Shown: positions 53,840 to 63,221 of the stretch, in pieces | Numbering within the stretch: position 1 is the first letter of the stretch | How the letters are laid out: the number at the start of each line of letters is the position of its first letter | Assembly (NCBI RefSeq): GCF_014836935.1 | Contig: NZ_JACSPW010000015.1 | Span: forward strand, 1-64,000 | Source: Solibacillus merdavium | GTDB lineage: Bacteria; Bacillota; Bacilli; Bacillales_A; Planococcaceae | Direction of reading: 5' to 3' | DNA: 64,000 nt | Notes under the pieces: generated by a model | Told to the model about the DNA's origin: nothing | What the model saw: the letters and a program-made list of their open reading frames with translations, nothing else | The model's database searches: none | Made by a program: the position numbers and the translations under genes

Positions 53840-55297
53840 TTGTTGCTTTCATTTGATGAGCAGCTCTTTCAACAAACGAATGGACAAATAGGGGAGAGGC
53901 TAGAGCAAGCTTTGGAAGAACGATCTCTGTTTGATAAACAACCCCCTATTTGGGGCGCCCCCATGTATAGTGACGACTTTTTGCTAAAGCAGGAGCGTGC
54001 GGAGAAATTTTGTTTTCAGCTATTGAAATACTATTGGGGTAAATTTAATTTGTTTTTTTACGATTCTTTTAGCAAGGCCAATATGAATGTCGATATGGCC
54101 AATGAAAAGATGGAACAATTTTTTGCAGAACCACAAAACAGTAAACAACTATTCACATTTTTACATACGCAAGGGGAAGTCGAATTTGATCAGCTTATAG
54201 AATTTATTTTTGCAAAGCCTATTAGAACACCGAGTTCACAAACAGGGCTTACTAAAATCTATGTATATAAAATCAACAATTGTTTTCTTGTACAGCCCAT
54301 CTATTGTGAGCACGAAAAGTTCTGGCAGGTAATTGGTGCCAAAAAAATATATTCGCTATTTCTACAGCTTCCTTTGAAGAAAATTTCACGCCCTGCGGAA
54401 TTAATGACAACCTTTAAAGCACTGCTTGTCGGGCAATTAACCGTTAATCGAGTGGCGACAATCGTTCATAAGCTGGTACAAAAAATCGATTTCGAAAATC
54501 CGAAATCTGATGAATTAAAGCAGCTCCATCTATTGAATGTCCGCACACATTTTACGAGTGGGCGCCGCCATATGTTAAAGCTCCGCAAATGCATCTATAC
54601 ACTGCAGCGGAATTGGTCGACCGGGCAGTTTGCGCTCAACAACAAAGAGTACACGCTGCTCGGATACATGCTATTCCAAGAGGCTGTTTTTAAAAAGGAT
54701 TACAAAAATATTTTGATGCAGGGTATGTACTTGATTGAAGAAGAGCGATTGAATAACCACGCCATTGAGCTTGTCGTAGAATATACGGATGTATTAAGCA
54801 GCATGAATCCACAGCCATACGCACTCGTTAAGCATTATCGAAAAAACTATTTAGAGCATGTTTTTTATGAACTCATTGATAGCATAGTAAAAGAGGAGAA
54901 ATTTGAGCAAGGGATCGAGTTATTGAAAAACTATGAGCTTGTAACTTGTACAGCAATTTTCGAGCTGTTGCAATCTGCTGACTATGAGGATATTCTACAT
55001 AAAATTGAGGCAACGGTTCAGCGCGATATCGCCATTTTAGTGGACGGCTCTATCCATAAAGTACGGGAATCGCTCGCGACCTGGCAAAGTGAATATTTGA
55101 ATGCGGGGAGTTCGTATCATGCGATTGCTATAATGTCATCTCAGCATGTTTGTAATCTCCTGAAAATCCTGTTTTATGCAGAGGAAGATAACTTAGTGGA
55201 AAAGTTATTGGCCGTATATAAGAAGTATTTACTCGTACCGGCTCATTTTCATAATTTGCGTCAATTTATTGAGCATCGCGTGATGGTAACCCGTTAA
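53840..55297 (+). CDS. Unknown protein, about 485 residues
   Basis: I do not recognise this protein. It has no signal peptide or clear membrane helix and is mostly helical, with many charged and aromatic residues. The C-terminal half, from about 290, has a TPR-like rhythm (LLGYMLFQEAVFKKDYKNILMQGMYLIEEERLNNHAIELVVEYTDVL). Three TTG codons in a row (53837, 53840, 53843) follow GGAGG at 53826-53830, and the middle one is used here. A strong terminator follows. Confidence 0.75.
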   Translation: MLLSFDEQLFQQTNGQIGERLEQALEERSLFDKQPPIWGAPMYSDDFLLKQERAEKFCFQLLKYYWGKFNLFFYDSFSKANMNVDMANEKMEQFFAEPQNSKQLFTFLHTQGEVEFDQLIEFIFAKPIRTPSSQTGLTKIYVYKINNCFLVQPIYCEHEKFWQVIGAKKIYSLFLQLPLKKISRPAELMTTFKALLVGQLTVNRVATIVHKLVQKIDFENPKSDELKQLHLLNVRTHFTSGRRHMLKLRKCIYTLQRNWSTGQFALNNKEYTLLGYMLFQEAVFKKDYKNILMQGMYLIEEERLNNHAIELVVEYTDVLSSMNPQPYALVKHYRKNYLEHVFYELIDSIVKEEKFEQGIELLKNYELVTCTAIFELLQSADYEDILHKIEATVQRDIAILVDGSIHKVRESLATWQSEYLNAGSSYHAIAIMSSQHVCNLLKILFYAEEDNLVEKLLAVYKKYLLVPAHFHNLRQFIEHRVMVTR

Positions 55298-55317
55298 CTA
55301 AAAAAGCATAGTTGAAG

Positions 55318-55358
55318 AAAGGTGAATCAATGATTCTTTGGAATCGGGATTCACCTTT
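55318..55358. terminator. Convergent bidirectional terminator
   Basis: AAAGGTGAATC (55318-55328) pairs with GATTCACCTTT (55348-55358), with inner GATTC/GAATC. Both strands end in T-rich tails. Confidence 0.9.
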
Positions 55359-55363
55359 TACTT

Positions 55364-56548
55364 TTAATTTAAGACGCCATCTTCTGTGAGTTTTTCGATA
55401 TCATCTTGACTATAGCCGTAAGATTTTAAAATTTCCGCCGTATGTGCGCCCATTTTTGCCCCGACATATTGATAGGTAGGTTCTACACCGCTAATTTTTA
55501 GTGCTGTGCCAATTTGGCGTTGTGTTGAGCCATCTGATTTTTTCACATCAACGAGCATATTGCGTGCCTGGATTTGTGGATGGTTGCACGCTTCATCGAA
55601 TGTTAGGACGGGTTCAACGCAGCCGTGAAAATCTTCATTGAAAATTTCAAGCCATTGGTCAAATGTTTTCGTGCAAAAGGCGTCCGTTACCGCTTCTTTA
55701 AACCGCTGCTGTGTATAGGATGAATCATTGAATGTGCTGTCGATTAGTTCCGGAATTTCAAGTGCTTCGCATAATAGCTTACGGAATTGTGGCTCTAGAC
55801 TGCCGACCGAAAAATACCGCCCGTCTTTTGTACGGTAATAATCATAAAATGTTCCGCCATTTAAAATTTCCTCTTCTGGTTGAGGAGGTCGCCCGCTTCC
55901 AAGGTATTGAGTACCGTATAGAGCATTCATCGCAAACATGGCATCAGTCATGGACACATCAATAAACTTTCCTTCTCCGGATTTTTCGCGATGCAGTGCC
56001 GCTGCCAAAATCCCGATGGCAGCATGCATAGTCCCCCCGGCTATATCTGCAATCTGAATTCCCATAGCAACAGGTTTTTTGTCCTTTAAACGCGAATGAT
56101 TCAACACACCGCCAATTGATAAATAGTTATTGTCATGACCCGGTCGTGTGGCAAATGGACCCGTTTGACCGTAACCTGTAATAGCACAGTAAATAAGGCG
56201 CGGGTTGATCTCGCGCAGTGTATCATAATCAATGCCAAGACGTTTCATGACACCTGGTCGGAAACCTTCGATAATAATGTCGTAATCCTTCACCAGCTTT
56301 TTAATGATATCAACGGCTTCTTGAGATTTCAGATTCAGTTGCAATGATTTTTTCGAGCGGTTTAAATGCTGATGAATGTAGGATTCTTTCTCATCATCAT
56401 AAGGCGGCATTATACGCATTAAATCCACTCGTCGATTTGATTCGATATGAATGACTTCTGCTCCTAAGTCTGCAAACATCATCGTTGCAAATGGTCCCGG
56501 TAATAGTGAACAAAAATCCAGTATTTTTAATCCATTTAAAATTGTCAT
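55364..56548 (-). CDS. CaiB/BaiF family CoA-transferase (class III)
   Basis: This 394-residue class III CoA-transferase has the N-terminal LKILDFCSLLPGPFATMMFADLGAEVIHIE and the conserved RSKKSLQLNLKS. The likely catalytic aspartate is in RPGHDNNYLSIGG. It transfers CoA between carboxylic acids. GGGGG lies six bases before the ATG at 56548. An upstream in-frame start at 56572 would contain the ribosome site. It is monocistronic on the minus strand, and no partner dehydratase or dehydrogenase is adjacent. Confidence 0.9.
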   Translation of the reverse strand: MTILNGLKILDFCSLLPGPFATMMFADLGAEVIHIESNRRVDLMRIMPPYDDEKESYIHQHLNRSKKSLQLNLKSQEAVDIIKKLVKDYDIIIEGFRPGVMKRLGIDYDTLREINPRLIYCAITGYGQTGPFATRPGHDNNYLSIGGVLNHSRLKDKKPVAMGIQIADIAGGTMHAAIGILAAALHREKSGEGKFIDVSMTDAMFAMNALYGTQYLGSGRPPQPEEEILNGGTFYDYYRTKDGRYFSVGSLEPQFRKLLCEALEIPELIDSTFNDSSYTQQRFKEAVTDAFCTKTFDQWLEIFNEDFHGCVEPVLTFDEACNHPQIQARNMLVDVKKSDGSTQRQIGTALKISGVEPTYQYVGAKMGAHTAEILKSYGYSQDDIEKLTEDGVLN

Positions 56549-56843
56549 GCCCATCCCCCTTATTAATTGCACATTGTATTAATACAGAAAATTATAAATT
56601 TAACAGTATTATAACAGCTTGCGATAAAAATTCCTATATTTATCCTTTTTATTATAAAAGATGTATGTTTTATTTTTGGCTGTACTAATTAGAAAACAGC
56701 AACCCCTTTTCAATAGTATTCTATTATTATATTTTAAATACTCTGAAAATTATAGTGCGAAAATAAGCAAATGTAACAAAAGTTGTAGAAAAAAGTGGGT
56801 GTTTTAGACAATCATTCACAAATGGGACAAGTAAAAAGTATTG
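56549..56843. other. AT-rich gap behind the CaiB-type gene start
   Basis: About 295 bp. A TATAAT occurs on the minus strand near 56612-56617 upstream of the CoA-transferase, but no matching -35 was found. Nothing else was seen. Confidence 0.4.
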
Positions 56844-56887
56844 AAAAAAAGGACCGTATTAAAAGTAATGATTACTCTAATACGACC
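56844..56887 (-). terminator. Terminator of the CAP-domain gene
   Basis: Read on the minus strand, CGTATTAGAGTAAT and ATTACTTTTAATACG form a long stem with a short loop. GGTCC and seven T follow. Confidence 0.85.
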
Positions 56888-56894
56888 CTGTGAA

Positions 56895-57746
56895 TTATAA
56901 GGAATAAAAATTGATAGTAAAGTAAGGCAAGTTTTGACTATTGAATTCTACACCAACAAAAGCGTGGGTAAATTCCTCACGCAAAATGTTCTCCCGGTGA
57001 GTCAAGGAATTCATTAACGCTTCATGTGCGTGAATGGCGCTATATTGGCCACATGCTAAGTTTTCTCCCCACCAATTAAATGTCATCCCACCATTTTTCA
57101 TGCGGGCACCCGCTCGTAACCCCTGCATATCCATATGAGCGAAATAGTTGTTAGTGGCCATGTTCATGCTATGGCTGCGGGCAATAACATTATATTCGGG
57201 TGTATATTGTAGCGGATGTAATCCTTCAAAAACGCGGGATTCATTCATTAAATCCATCATCAAATCTTCAAACCCGTCCCGTAAAGCTATTGATGGCACA
57301 GCAAAGAAGCCTACTTTGGACATCTCTGTCTCGGCATCAATCGCCATAATTGATCGAACTTGAAAATTTTTATGTACATCATAAAAGAATGTCACATATT
57401 GGCGATCGATTAAATAAGTACCACTTGTTTCAACATTGTATTTATCATCATAATACTGTCTGAAGCGTCGATTGTTTTTCGTAATATGTGTTATTGGTTC
57501 ACCGAATAGGGCTTTTACTGCCTGACGCGAGTCGCCGATGGAAATACCGCAGATCGCTTGCCCAATGCGAGTTTCATAGCCGGCTACCGCAATGCTATCT
57601 TTAATGCCAATTAAATGGAAATTTGTATAGTTTAACGAGGGGTTGTTCCATTCTAAATCATATTCTGATGCAAAAGTTTTGACCGTTGTTGTTTTTGTGA
57701 CTACCGTAGACTCAGTTATTAATGGAATAAGAACGTCTGGATTCAT
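56895..57746 (-). CDS. CAP/SCP-domain protein with CAP-associated N-terminal domain
   Basis: This is a 283-residue protein. Residues about 45-150 form the CAP-associated domain (IGQAICGISIGDSRQAVKALFGEP), and residues about 165-283 form a CAP (YkwD-like) domain with MNESRVFEGLHPL, HSMNMATNNYFAHMDMQGL and GENLACG. Most relatives are secreted. Here no signal peptide is evident: the N-terminus is MNPDVLIPLITESTVVTK. AAAGGGG precedes the ATG at 57746, while a GTG at 57782 lacks a ribosome site. Its function is unknown. Confidence 0.82.
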   Translation of the reverse strand: MNPDVLIPLITESTVVTKTTTVKTFASEYDLEWNNPSLNYTNFHLIGIKDSIAVAGYETRIGQAICGISIGDSRQAVKALFGEPITHITKNNRRFRQYYDDKYNVETSGTYLIDRQYVTFFYDVHKNFQVRSIMAIDAETEMSKVGFFAVPSIALRDGFEDLMMDLMNESRVFEGLHPLQYTPEYNVIARSHSMNMATNNYFAHMDMQGLRAGARMKNGGMTFNWWGENLACGQYSAIHAHEALMNSLTHRENILREEFTHAFVGVEFNSQNLPYFTINFYSL

Positions 57747-58189
57747 CTCTTTCCCCTTTTTCGATTTCAATGAATATCTCACATAATATTATATTTATAT
57801 TTTATATTTCTAATTCTATTACTCACGAATACTATATTAGCGTAATTCCTCATGAAATTTCATGGGAGATGATTGTATATGGGTGAAATAACTAGTAAAG
57901 TTAATATATATTAAGTGAAAAAACACCTATTTTAAAGTTAATTATTTCCTTGTTTTAACTATTTCATAATAGAAATATATAGAAATGATAATTAGAATTA
58001 AAGTTCATAAATTAAAAATAAAAATGTATTAAGGAGTAAAATATAACATTATAGTTTATTTTATTTCAATGGAATTTTGAAATTCACATTTTTGTCATTT
58101 CAAACTAGGTAATTAGAACTGTTTTTGAGTGACCTATGAAAAAGGTGAACAAATTAATAATAAAATCAATGAAAATAGACAATTATATA
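57747..58189. other. AT-rich intergenic segment
   Basis: About 440 bp of very AT-rich sequence between the CAP gene start and the orphan hairpin unit. No gene, repeat or convincing promoter was seen. Confidence 0.4.
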
Positions 58190-58336
58190 CGGCGTCTTGC
58201 AGTGGCTATCATTTGTGTATCGAAGGCTTGTGATTAGAACTATTTTGGCGGGGGTAAAGTATGAATGGTTGGCTATTTATTAATAGAACGGTTTTGCTTT
58301 TTGATTTTCAAATCGAAAAGCAAAACCGTTCCTTTT
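58190..58336 (+). ncRNA. Candidate leader or small RNA ending in an orphan terminator
   Basis: GAACGGTTTTGCTTTT (58286-58301) and its complement (58316-58331) make a perfect 16-bp stem followed by CTTTTT. No gene on this strand ends before it. The preceding 100 bp are richer in GC than their surroundings. A GGGGG site and ATG at 58261 open a 30-codon frame that runs through the hairpin to 58353 and is probably not real. It lies about 180 bp before the SLH-protein gene and could be its attenuator or a separate small RNA. Confidence 0.4.
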
Positions 58337-58514
58337 TGTTTAAAGAGAAGTAGAGGATACTTCTTTTAAGTAATATGTGAACGATTTTCCTTCTTTAAAA
58401 AGAAAAACTACATAAATTTGATACAGTTTTGGGCACTATCGGCCGATATAAAGAGTGTACGTGCTAAAAAGATGTACCATGATTCGACACTTCAAAAAAG
58501 GGGGGTTCTCTAAC

Positions 58515-61500
58515 ATGGATTCGAAAAAAGGGAAAAAGCTTTCGAAGGCTACAGTCGCAACAGTTTTAGCAGCGAGTGGTGTCATAGTGGCAATGCCGCA
58601 GCAGACAAATGCCTATTCATTTAGCGATTTAAATCCATTTGCAGATTATTATGAGCCCATTTTAGATTTAGCTAGCCGCAAAATTGCGACAGGCTACTCA
58701 GATGGCACATTTAAACCAAATCAAGCCATTACTCGGGAAGATGCCGCTAAAATGCTGGCACTAACGATTGATGTTAATATAACAAATCCAAAAAACCCAG
58801 GCTTCAAAGATGTACAGATGAGCAATCCAAATTACCGCTACATTGCAGCATTGGCAGAGGCAGGGGTTATTAACGGGTATTCCGATAAAACATTTAAGCC
58901 AAAAGAACCGATTACTCGCGGGCAAATGGCGAAAATTTTAACACTTGGTTTCAAATTTGGGGTTTCCTCAAAGCTTAACCATGGGTTTAAGGATGTTAAC
59001 GCAAAAAATGCGAATGCCTACTTCATCCAAACACTATATGATCTGAATGTGACGAAGGGTAAGACACCTGTTTCATTTGATCCATTTAATACAGTAACAC
59101 GCGCACAAATGGCAACATTTATTTGGCGTGCGGAAAAAGCAGATCGAGGCAATCCTGTATATGCGATTGGCGATATTACTGGCAATCAAATTTACATAAA
59201 CGGTGTTGCACATACGATTGCGCCACATTTACGAAGCATTTTAAATGCAGCGAATAAAAATGTATTGCAAGGTGCCTTTATTGAAGGGAATTTTTCAGGA
59301 AATACGGTTCAAAACATTTCGAAGCTGACGATTAATGCGAGCGGAAATTCTTCGCGATTATTGGCGCTTGATGGCGGCTATTCTTCTTTTGCAGGAGAGC
59401 TTATTGTACATGGTAGCTATGTGCGTTTTAAAAATATAAACTTTACCGGGCGTGTGGAAGTGGCGGAAGCACCGAGACGTTCGCTTGCTTCACTAAGTAA
59501 TATACGTATTGCAAGTGTTGGCAATGTTGCATCATTCATCGATTGGGAAAAACCGACTGTCCCAAAAAATGAAGAGTTCCTGAACCCAATTGATAAAGAA
59601 ACATTACAAGAGAAACCAGACCCAACAAAGCCACCTCATTTACAGAAGTATACGGACCGCATGTCGAACTTAAAGAAATATGTCGACTTTGAAAACTCGG
59701 ATATCCGTCATCTATATGTAACGTCAGATCGTACATTTGTAAAAGCCAATTACGAAATCGACCGTCTGACATTACAAGGAAATGTGGCAAATGTTGAGCT
59801 ATATGCAAGTCCGAATGCTATGTACATCGACACAGACTACAATGTATCGGTTTTTGGTGTGCATGATATCCAGTATGTATACAAAAACACATTAAAAAAT
59901 GTGTCGTTTAAAACAGATAGTACATACGACTATTATTACATTACTTCAAGCCATGGCTTTACCGATATTGGCTCACATGTTTATATTACGAACGCAATTA
60001 TTCCGCCAAACAAAACGGTGAATGATGTTTTTGATGATTATAAAACGGATGATCCGAACATTGGCTATATAAAAGATGAAAATGGGAAAGCAGTAGATCG
60101 TGATCCGGTAGAAAATACGATTATTCCGGATGTTACTGGACCAAAGATTACGCAGTTGGATGTGGCTGCTGGAGGATCGACAGCGGACGTAACATTAACG
60201 GCTGATGAAGATGGAACTTACTACTATGTTGTAAAACCGGCTAAGGAAAAAGCTCCAACGATTAACGAGATTAAAACAGGCGGCACTAAATACAATGGCA
60301 ACGGTCCACTCGTAATGGACGAGCCAGTTAAGTTTACAGTAAACGGCTTAGAAACAATGACAGATTATGTTATTTATGCCATTGTCATCGATAAAATGGA
60401 TAACGTATCGGAAAAAGAGGAGCAGGAGTTCTCGACGATTGATAACCGACCACCTACATTCCGCTTGGACAAAGGGGAAACAATGTACGGCGGGAAGCGT
60501 GTACAGTTTGTCATCAAAGGAATTACAGAGCCTGGCGAATATTACTATTATATCCGTGAGAAATCACCAGTTACATTACCTGATCCAACTGTTGATGAAA
60601 TTATGAAACGTTATACAGGTAAAGGTACGATTGCAAAGCCTGACGATGTTGTCATTACCGAAACAAAATACGGTGCAAGCCCAGCGATAGGCGACATTAA
60701 GCCAAATACAGAGTACGAAATTTATGCTGTAATGGTGGATAAATCAGGAAATAAAATGCGCAACCCCGCTCCGAAAATTACATTGAAGACGGAAGCGCCT
60801 GATACGACATATCCGTATGTACTGGATCCGCCAGAGCTTCAATTGGCAGATAAGGAAAAAGGCTATTTCTATATTAACGTAAGTGAAGAACTGGACAAGG
60901 CAACAGCTGAAAATCCGGATAACTATTTATTATCCGGTACAGGTATTGTGAATATTTCCGGACATAAGGAAATGAAACCAGTCGAGGTACAATACTCGAA
61001 CAAGCGAATTCGCTTAACGATTCCTGCAGTCAGCTCTCTAGTAAACGGCGATACGATTGTTGCGACGGTATTAAAAGGTGTAAAAGACTTAGCTGAAAAT
61101 GAATTTGAAAATAAAGAGACAGTAGCGGTAGGTGTAGAACCAAGAAACTACGCTCAGTACAATCACACGGATTCGGTGAAACCAGAATTAACAATTAAAA
61201 ATGTAATTACTGGTCCAAATAAATATGAAGTAGAGGTAGAGGCAAAGAAAGCCGGTACTTATTACTACATGATTTTACCAAATGATTTTGATTTTAAAGA
61301 TATTACGAGCCGTGATTTTGTAGATGAATTTTCAAATGACCCGAAAGTTATTACAGGGAAGTTTAAAAAAGCGCCACCGTTAGATAAAGAAAATCATTAT
61401 ATCGGAAACGGTCAAAACCCTGCGCCGTTAGGAACATTTAAATTTGATGTAACAAAACCGGGAACACCTCCACGGGACCCGTTTAAAAGCTACAAAATTT

Positions 61501-62894
61501 ACATGGTGTTAAAGGATCGTTCGGGACAGCTTTCGGAGATTATGAATAAAAATTTAATTGATGATGTAAAGCCACCGTTAGTAACAGGTGTCATGATTGA
61601 AAATGTGAAAGATAGCGATACACAGATTAAATTCACAGCCAATGTCGATGAGAAAGCAAACTTCTATGTATTACCTGTAAGAAAATATAAAAAAGAAACA
61701 GTAGATGGCAAAGAAGTATATGTATTAAATACTGATTACTTTGATGCATCGGGAATTTTAAAAGATATTACGGCTGTGTTAAGCACAACAGCCAATGCAC
61801 CAGATTTATTTAATAAGTTTAAATCTTTAGGGGCAAAGGATATAGGTGGTTCAACAGGTAAAGGTACATTTATTGATATTCCAAGGGAAAATCTTCTAAA
61901 CTTAACAGCTCACGAAGAATATGGCTTCTATATAGGGGCAGTTGATACAATTGGAAACTTTACAATTTTAGAGAAGAGTTCAGCCGTAGTAATTGAGGAA
62001 GACGAGCCAAAAGGTCCGCAGATGAAGAAGACGCTTTATATGGATGGCACAAACCCTCATATTAAAAATGATGGATTAGTTACTAGACAAAGTAATTCAT
62101 TTAACTCATCGTTTATGGAAACCACATTTACAATTACATTTAATGAAGCAATTATGCGTCAGGATGATTTAAGCGGATTATCAAATTATAATAAGACGGC
62201 AATACCGGCAAGTGGTACGTTTAATCTATCCTCAATTTTGGAATTTAACGGTGCAGATATTAACGATTATGAATTTGTAAGTTATTCAGTAGGTACAAGT
62301 ACTACAAGCGAATCTAAGTTAATTATTCGTCCGAAAAATGCACGAGCAGCTATGCAAACGTTCCGAGTGAAGATGAAAGAAGATACTACAGGAGCAACTG
62401 TTTACGATTATAAAGATCAAAATGGCTTTGATACGACGAAAATTGGAACTTATATTTATCCAGCGTCTATTATTAATCAAATGTCAATTGCACAATTAAG
62501 CACACCTTATGTGTTAGATACAATAGTAGAAACAAGTTCTAAAAAGCTAAATTTATCTGTAGATTTTGATGTAGATTTAGGTTTAGTACAACGTTATTAT
62601 TATGCAGTTGTTCTCGGAACAACGACGATTAAACCGACTGCTGAAGAAGTGATAAATGCAGTAAGAACTAATACTGTATCATCAAGTAGCCCAATTTATA
62701 TTTATGGATCTGATATGATTGACGGAAGCGCAGGTAAGAGTCAAGTGTTGCCATTAGAAACAGGTAAAATTAGAGCGTCAGATGTATTCAAAACAGGACA
62801 TAAAATTTATATGTTTACCGTTGATAAATACGGAAATATTGTATGGGCAAAACATAAAACAATGGCACAAGATTATATTGAAATCACAAAGTAA
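58515..62894 (+). CDS. SLH-domain surface (S-layer-type) protein
   Basis: This is a 1459-residue protein. A signal peptide (1-33, cleaved near TNA) is followed by three SLH domains at about 36-84, 98-146 and 157-207, with ITRED, ITRGQ and VTRAQ motifs that bind pyruvylated wall polymer. Residues 210-520 are a beta-rich region, and the rest has several Ig/FN3-like modules marked by GTYYY or GEYYY turns. No catalytic domain was seen. GGGGGG precedes the ATG at 58515, and the longer reading lacks a ribosome site. It is probably a structural or adhesive cell-surface protein. Confidence 0.93.
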   Translation: MDSKKGKKLSKATVATVLAASGVIVAMPQQTNAYSFSDLNPFADYYEPILDLASRKIATGYSDGTFKPNQAITREDAAKMLALTIDVNITNPKNPGFKDVQMSNPNYRYIAALAEAGVINGYSDKTFKPKEPITRGQMAKILTLGFKFGVSSKLNHGFKDVNAKNANAYFIQTLYDLNVTKGKTPVSFDPFNTVTRAQMATFIWRAEKADRGNPVYAIGDITGNQIYINGVAHTIAPHLRSILNAANKNVLQGAFIEGNFSGNTVQNISKLTINASGNSSRLLALDGGYSSFAGELIVHGSYVRFKNINFTGRVEVAEAPRRSLASLSNIRIASVGNVASFIDWEKPTVPKNEEFLNPIDKETLQEKPDPTKPPHLQKYTDRMSNLKKYVDFENSDIRHLYVTSDRTFVKANYEIDRLTLQGNVANVELYASPNAMYIDTDYNVSVFGVHDIQYVYKNTLKNVSFKTDSTYDYYYITSSHGFTDIGSHVYITNAIIPPNKTVNDVFDDYKTDDPNIGYIKDENGKAVDRDPVENTIIPDVTGPKITQLDVAAGGSTADVTLTADEDGTYYYVVKPAKEKAPTINEIKTGGTKYNGNGPLVMDEPVKFTVNGLETMTDYVIYAIVIDKMDNVSEKEEQEFSTIDNRPPTFRLDKGETMYGGKRVQFVIKGITEPGEYYYYIREKSPVTLPDPTVDEIMKRYTGKGTIAKPDDVVITETKYGASPAIGDIKPNTEYEIYAVMVDKSGNKMRNPAPKITLKTEAPDTTYPYVLDPPELQLADKEKGYFYINVSEELDKATAENPDNYLLSGTGIVNISGHKEMKPVEVQYSNKRIRLTIPAVSSLVNGDTIVATVLKGVKDLAENEFENKETVAVGVEPRNYAQYNHTDSVKPELTIKNVITGPNKYEVEVEAKKAGTYYYMILPNDFDFKDITSRDFVDEFSNDPKVITGKFKKAPPLDKENHYIGNGQNPAPLGTFKFDVTKPGTPPRDPFKSYKIYMVLKDRSGQLSEIMNKNLIDDVKPPLVTGVMIENVKDSDTQIKFTANVDEKANFYVLPVRKYKKETVDGKEVYVLNTDYFDASGILKDITAVLSTTANAPDLFNKFKSLGAKDIGGSTGKGTFIDIPRENLLNLTAHEEYGFYIGAVDTIGNFTILEKSSAVVIEEDEPKGPQMKKTLYMDGTNPHIKNDGLVTRQSNSFNSSFMETTFTITFNEAIMRQDDLSGLSNYNKTAIPASGTFNLSSILEFNGADINDYEFVSYSVGTSTTSESKLIIRPKNARAAMQTFRVKMKEDTTGATVYDYKDQNGFDTTKIGTYIYPASIINQMSIAQLSTPYVLDTIVETSSKKLNLSVDFDVDLGLVQRYYYAVVLGTTTIKPTAEEVINAVRTNTVSSSSPIYIYGSDMIDGSAGKSQVLPLETGKIRASDVFKTGHKIYMFTVDKYGNIVWAKHKTMAQDYIEITK

Positions 62895-62942
62895 TAAATA
62901 TTTTACACCTGGTGTGAAAACAGTACAAATAACAACAGATTC

Positions 62943-62989
62943 AAACCAATCTTACAGTGGCCAAAGCTACGTAGGATTGGTTTTTTTTT
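62943..62989 (+). terminator. Terminator of the SLH-protein gene
   Basis: AAACCAATCTTAC (62943-62955) pairs with GTAGGATTGGTTT (62971-62983) with one mismatch or G-T pair, inside a run of nine T. Confidence 0.92.
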
Positions 62990-63129
62990 GTTAAAGATCA
63001 TAATGGCTACCATTCTATCAATATCTAAACCCCTTTAATATTTGGTGAATTAAGGTAAGATTTAACGCTTCTTTATTATATACAAATCACGGACAGAGCT
63101 AACTTAAAAGAATATATCTTAATAAAAAT

Positions 63130-63162
63130 GACAGGTGTCATTAGTATTTACTGACGCCTGTC
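63130..63162. terminator. Hairpin upstream of the DUF418 gene
   Basis: GACAGGTGTCA (63130-63140) and TGACGCCTGTC (63152-63162) pair fully with one G-T pair. The minus strand has the better T tail, but no leftward gene ends here. It may be a leader structure or a leftover terminator. Confidence 0.5.
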
Positions 63163-63221
63163 GATATTTTCGTAAGTGACCTCCAATGTACGATAAAGGT
63201 ACGGAAATGGAGGGCATGAAG

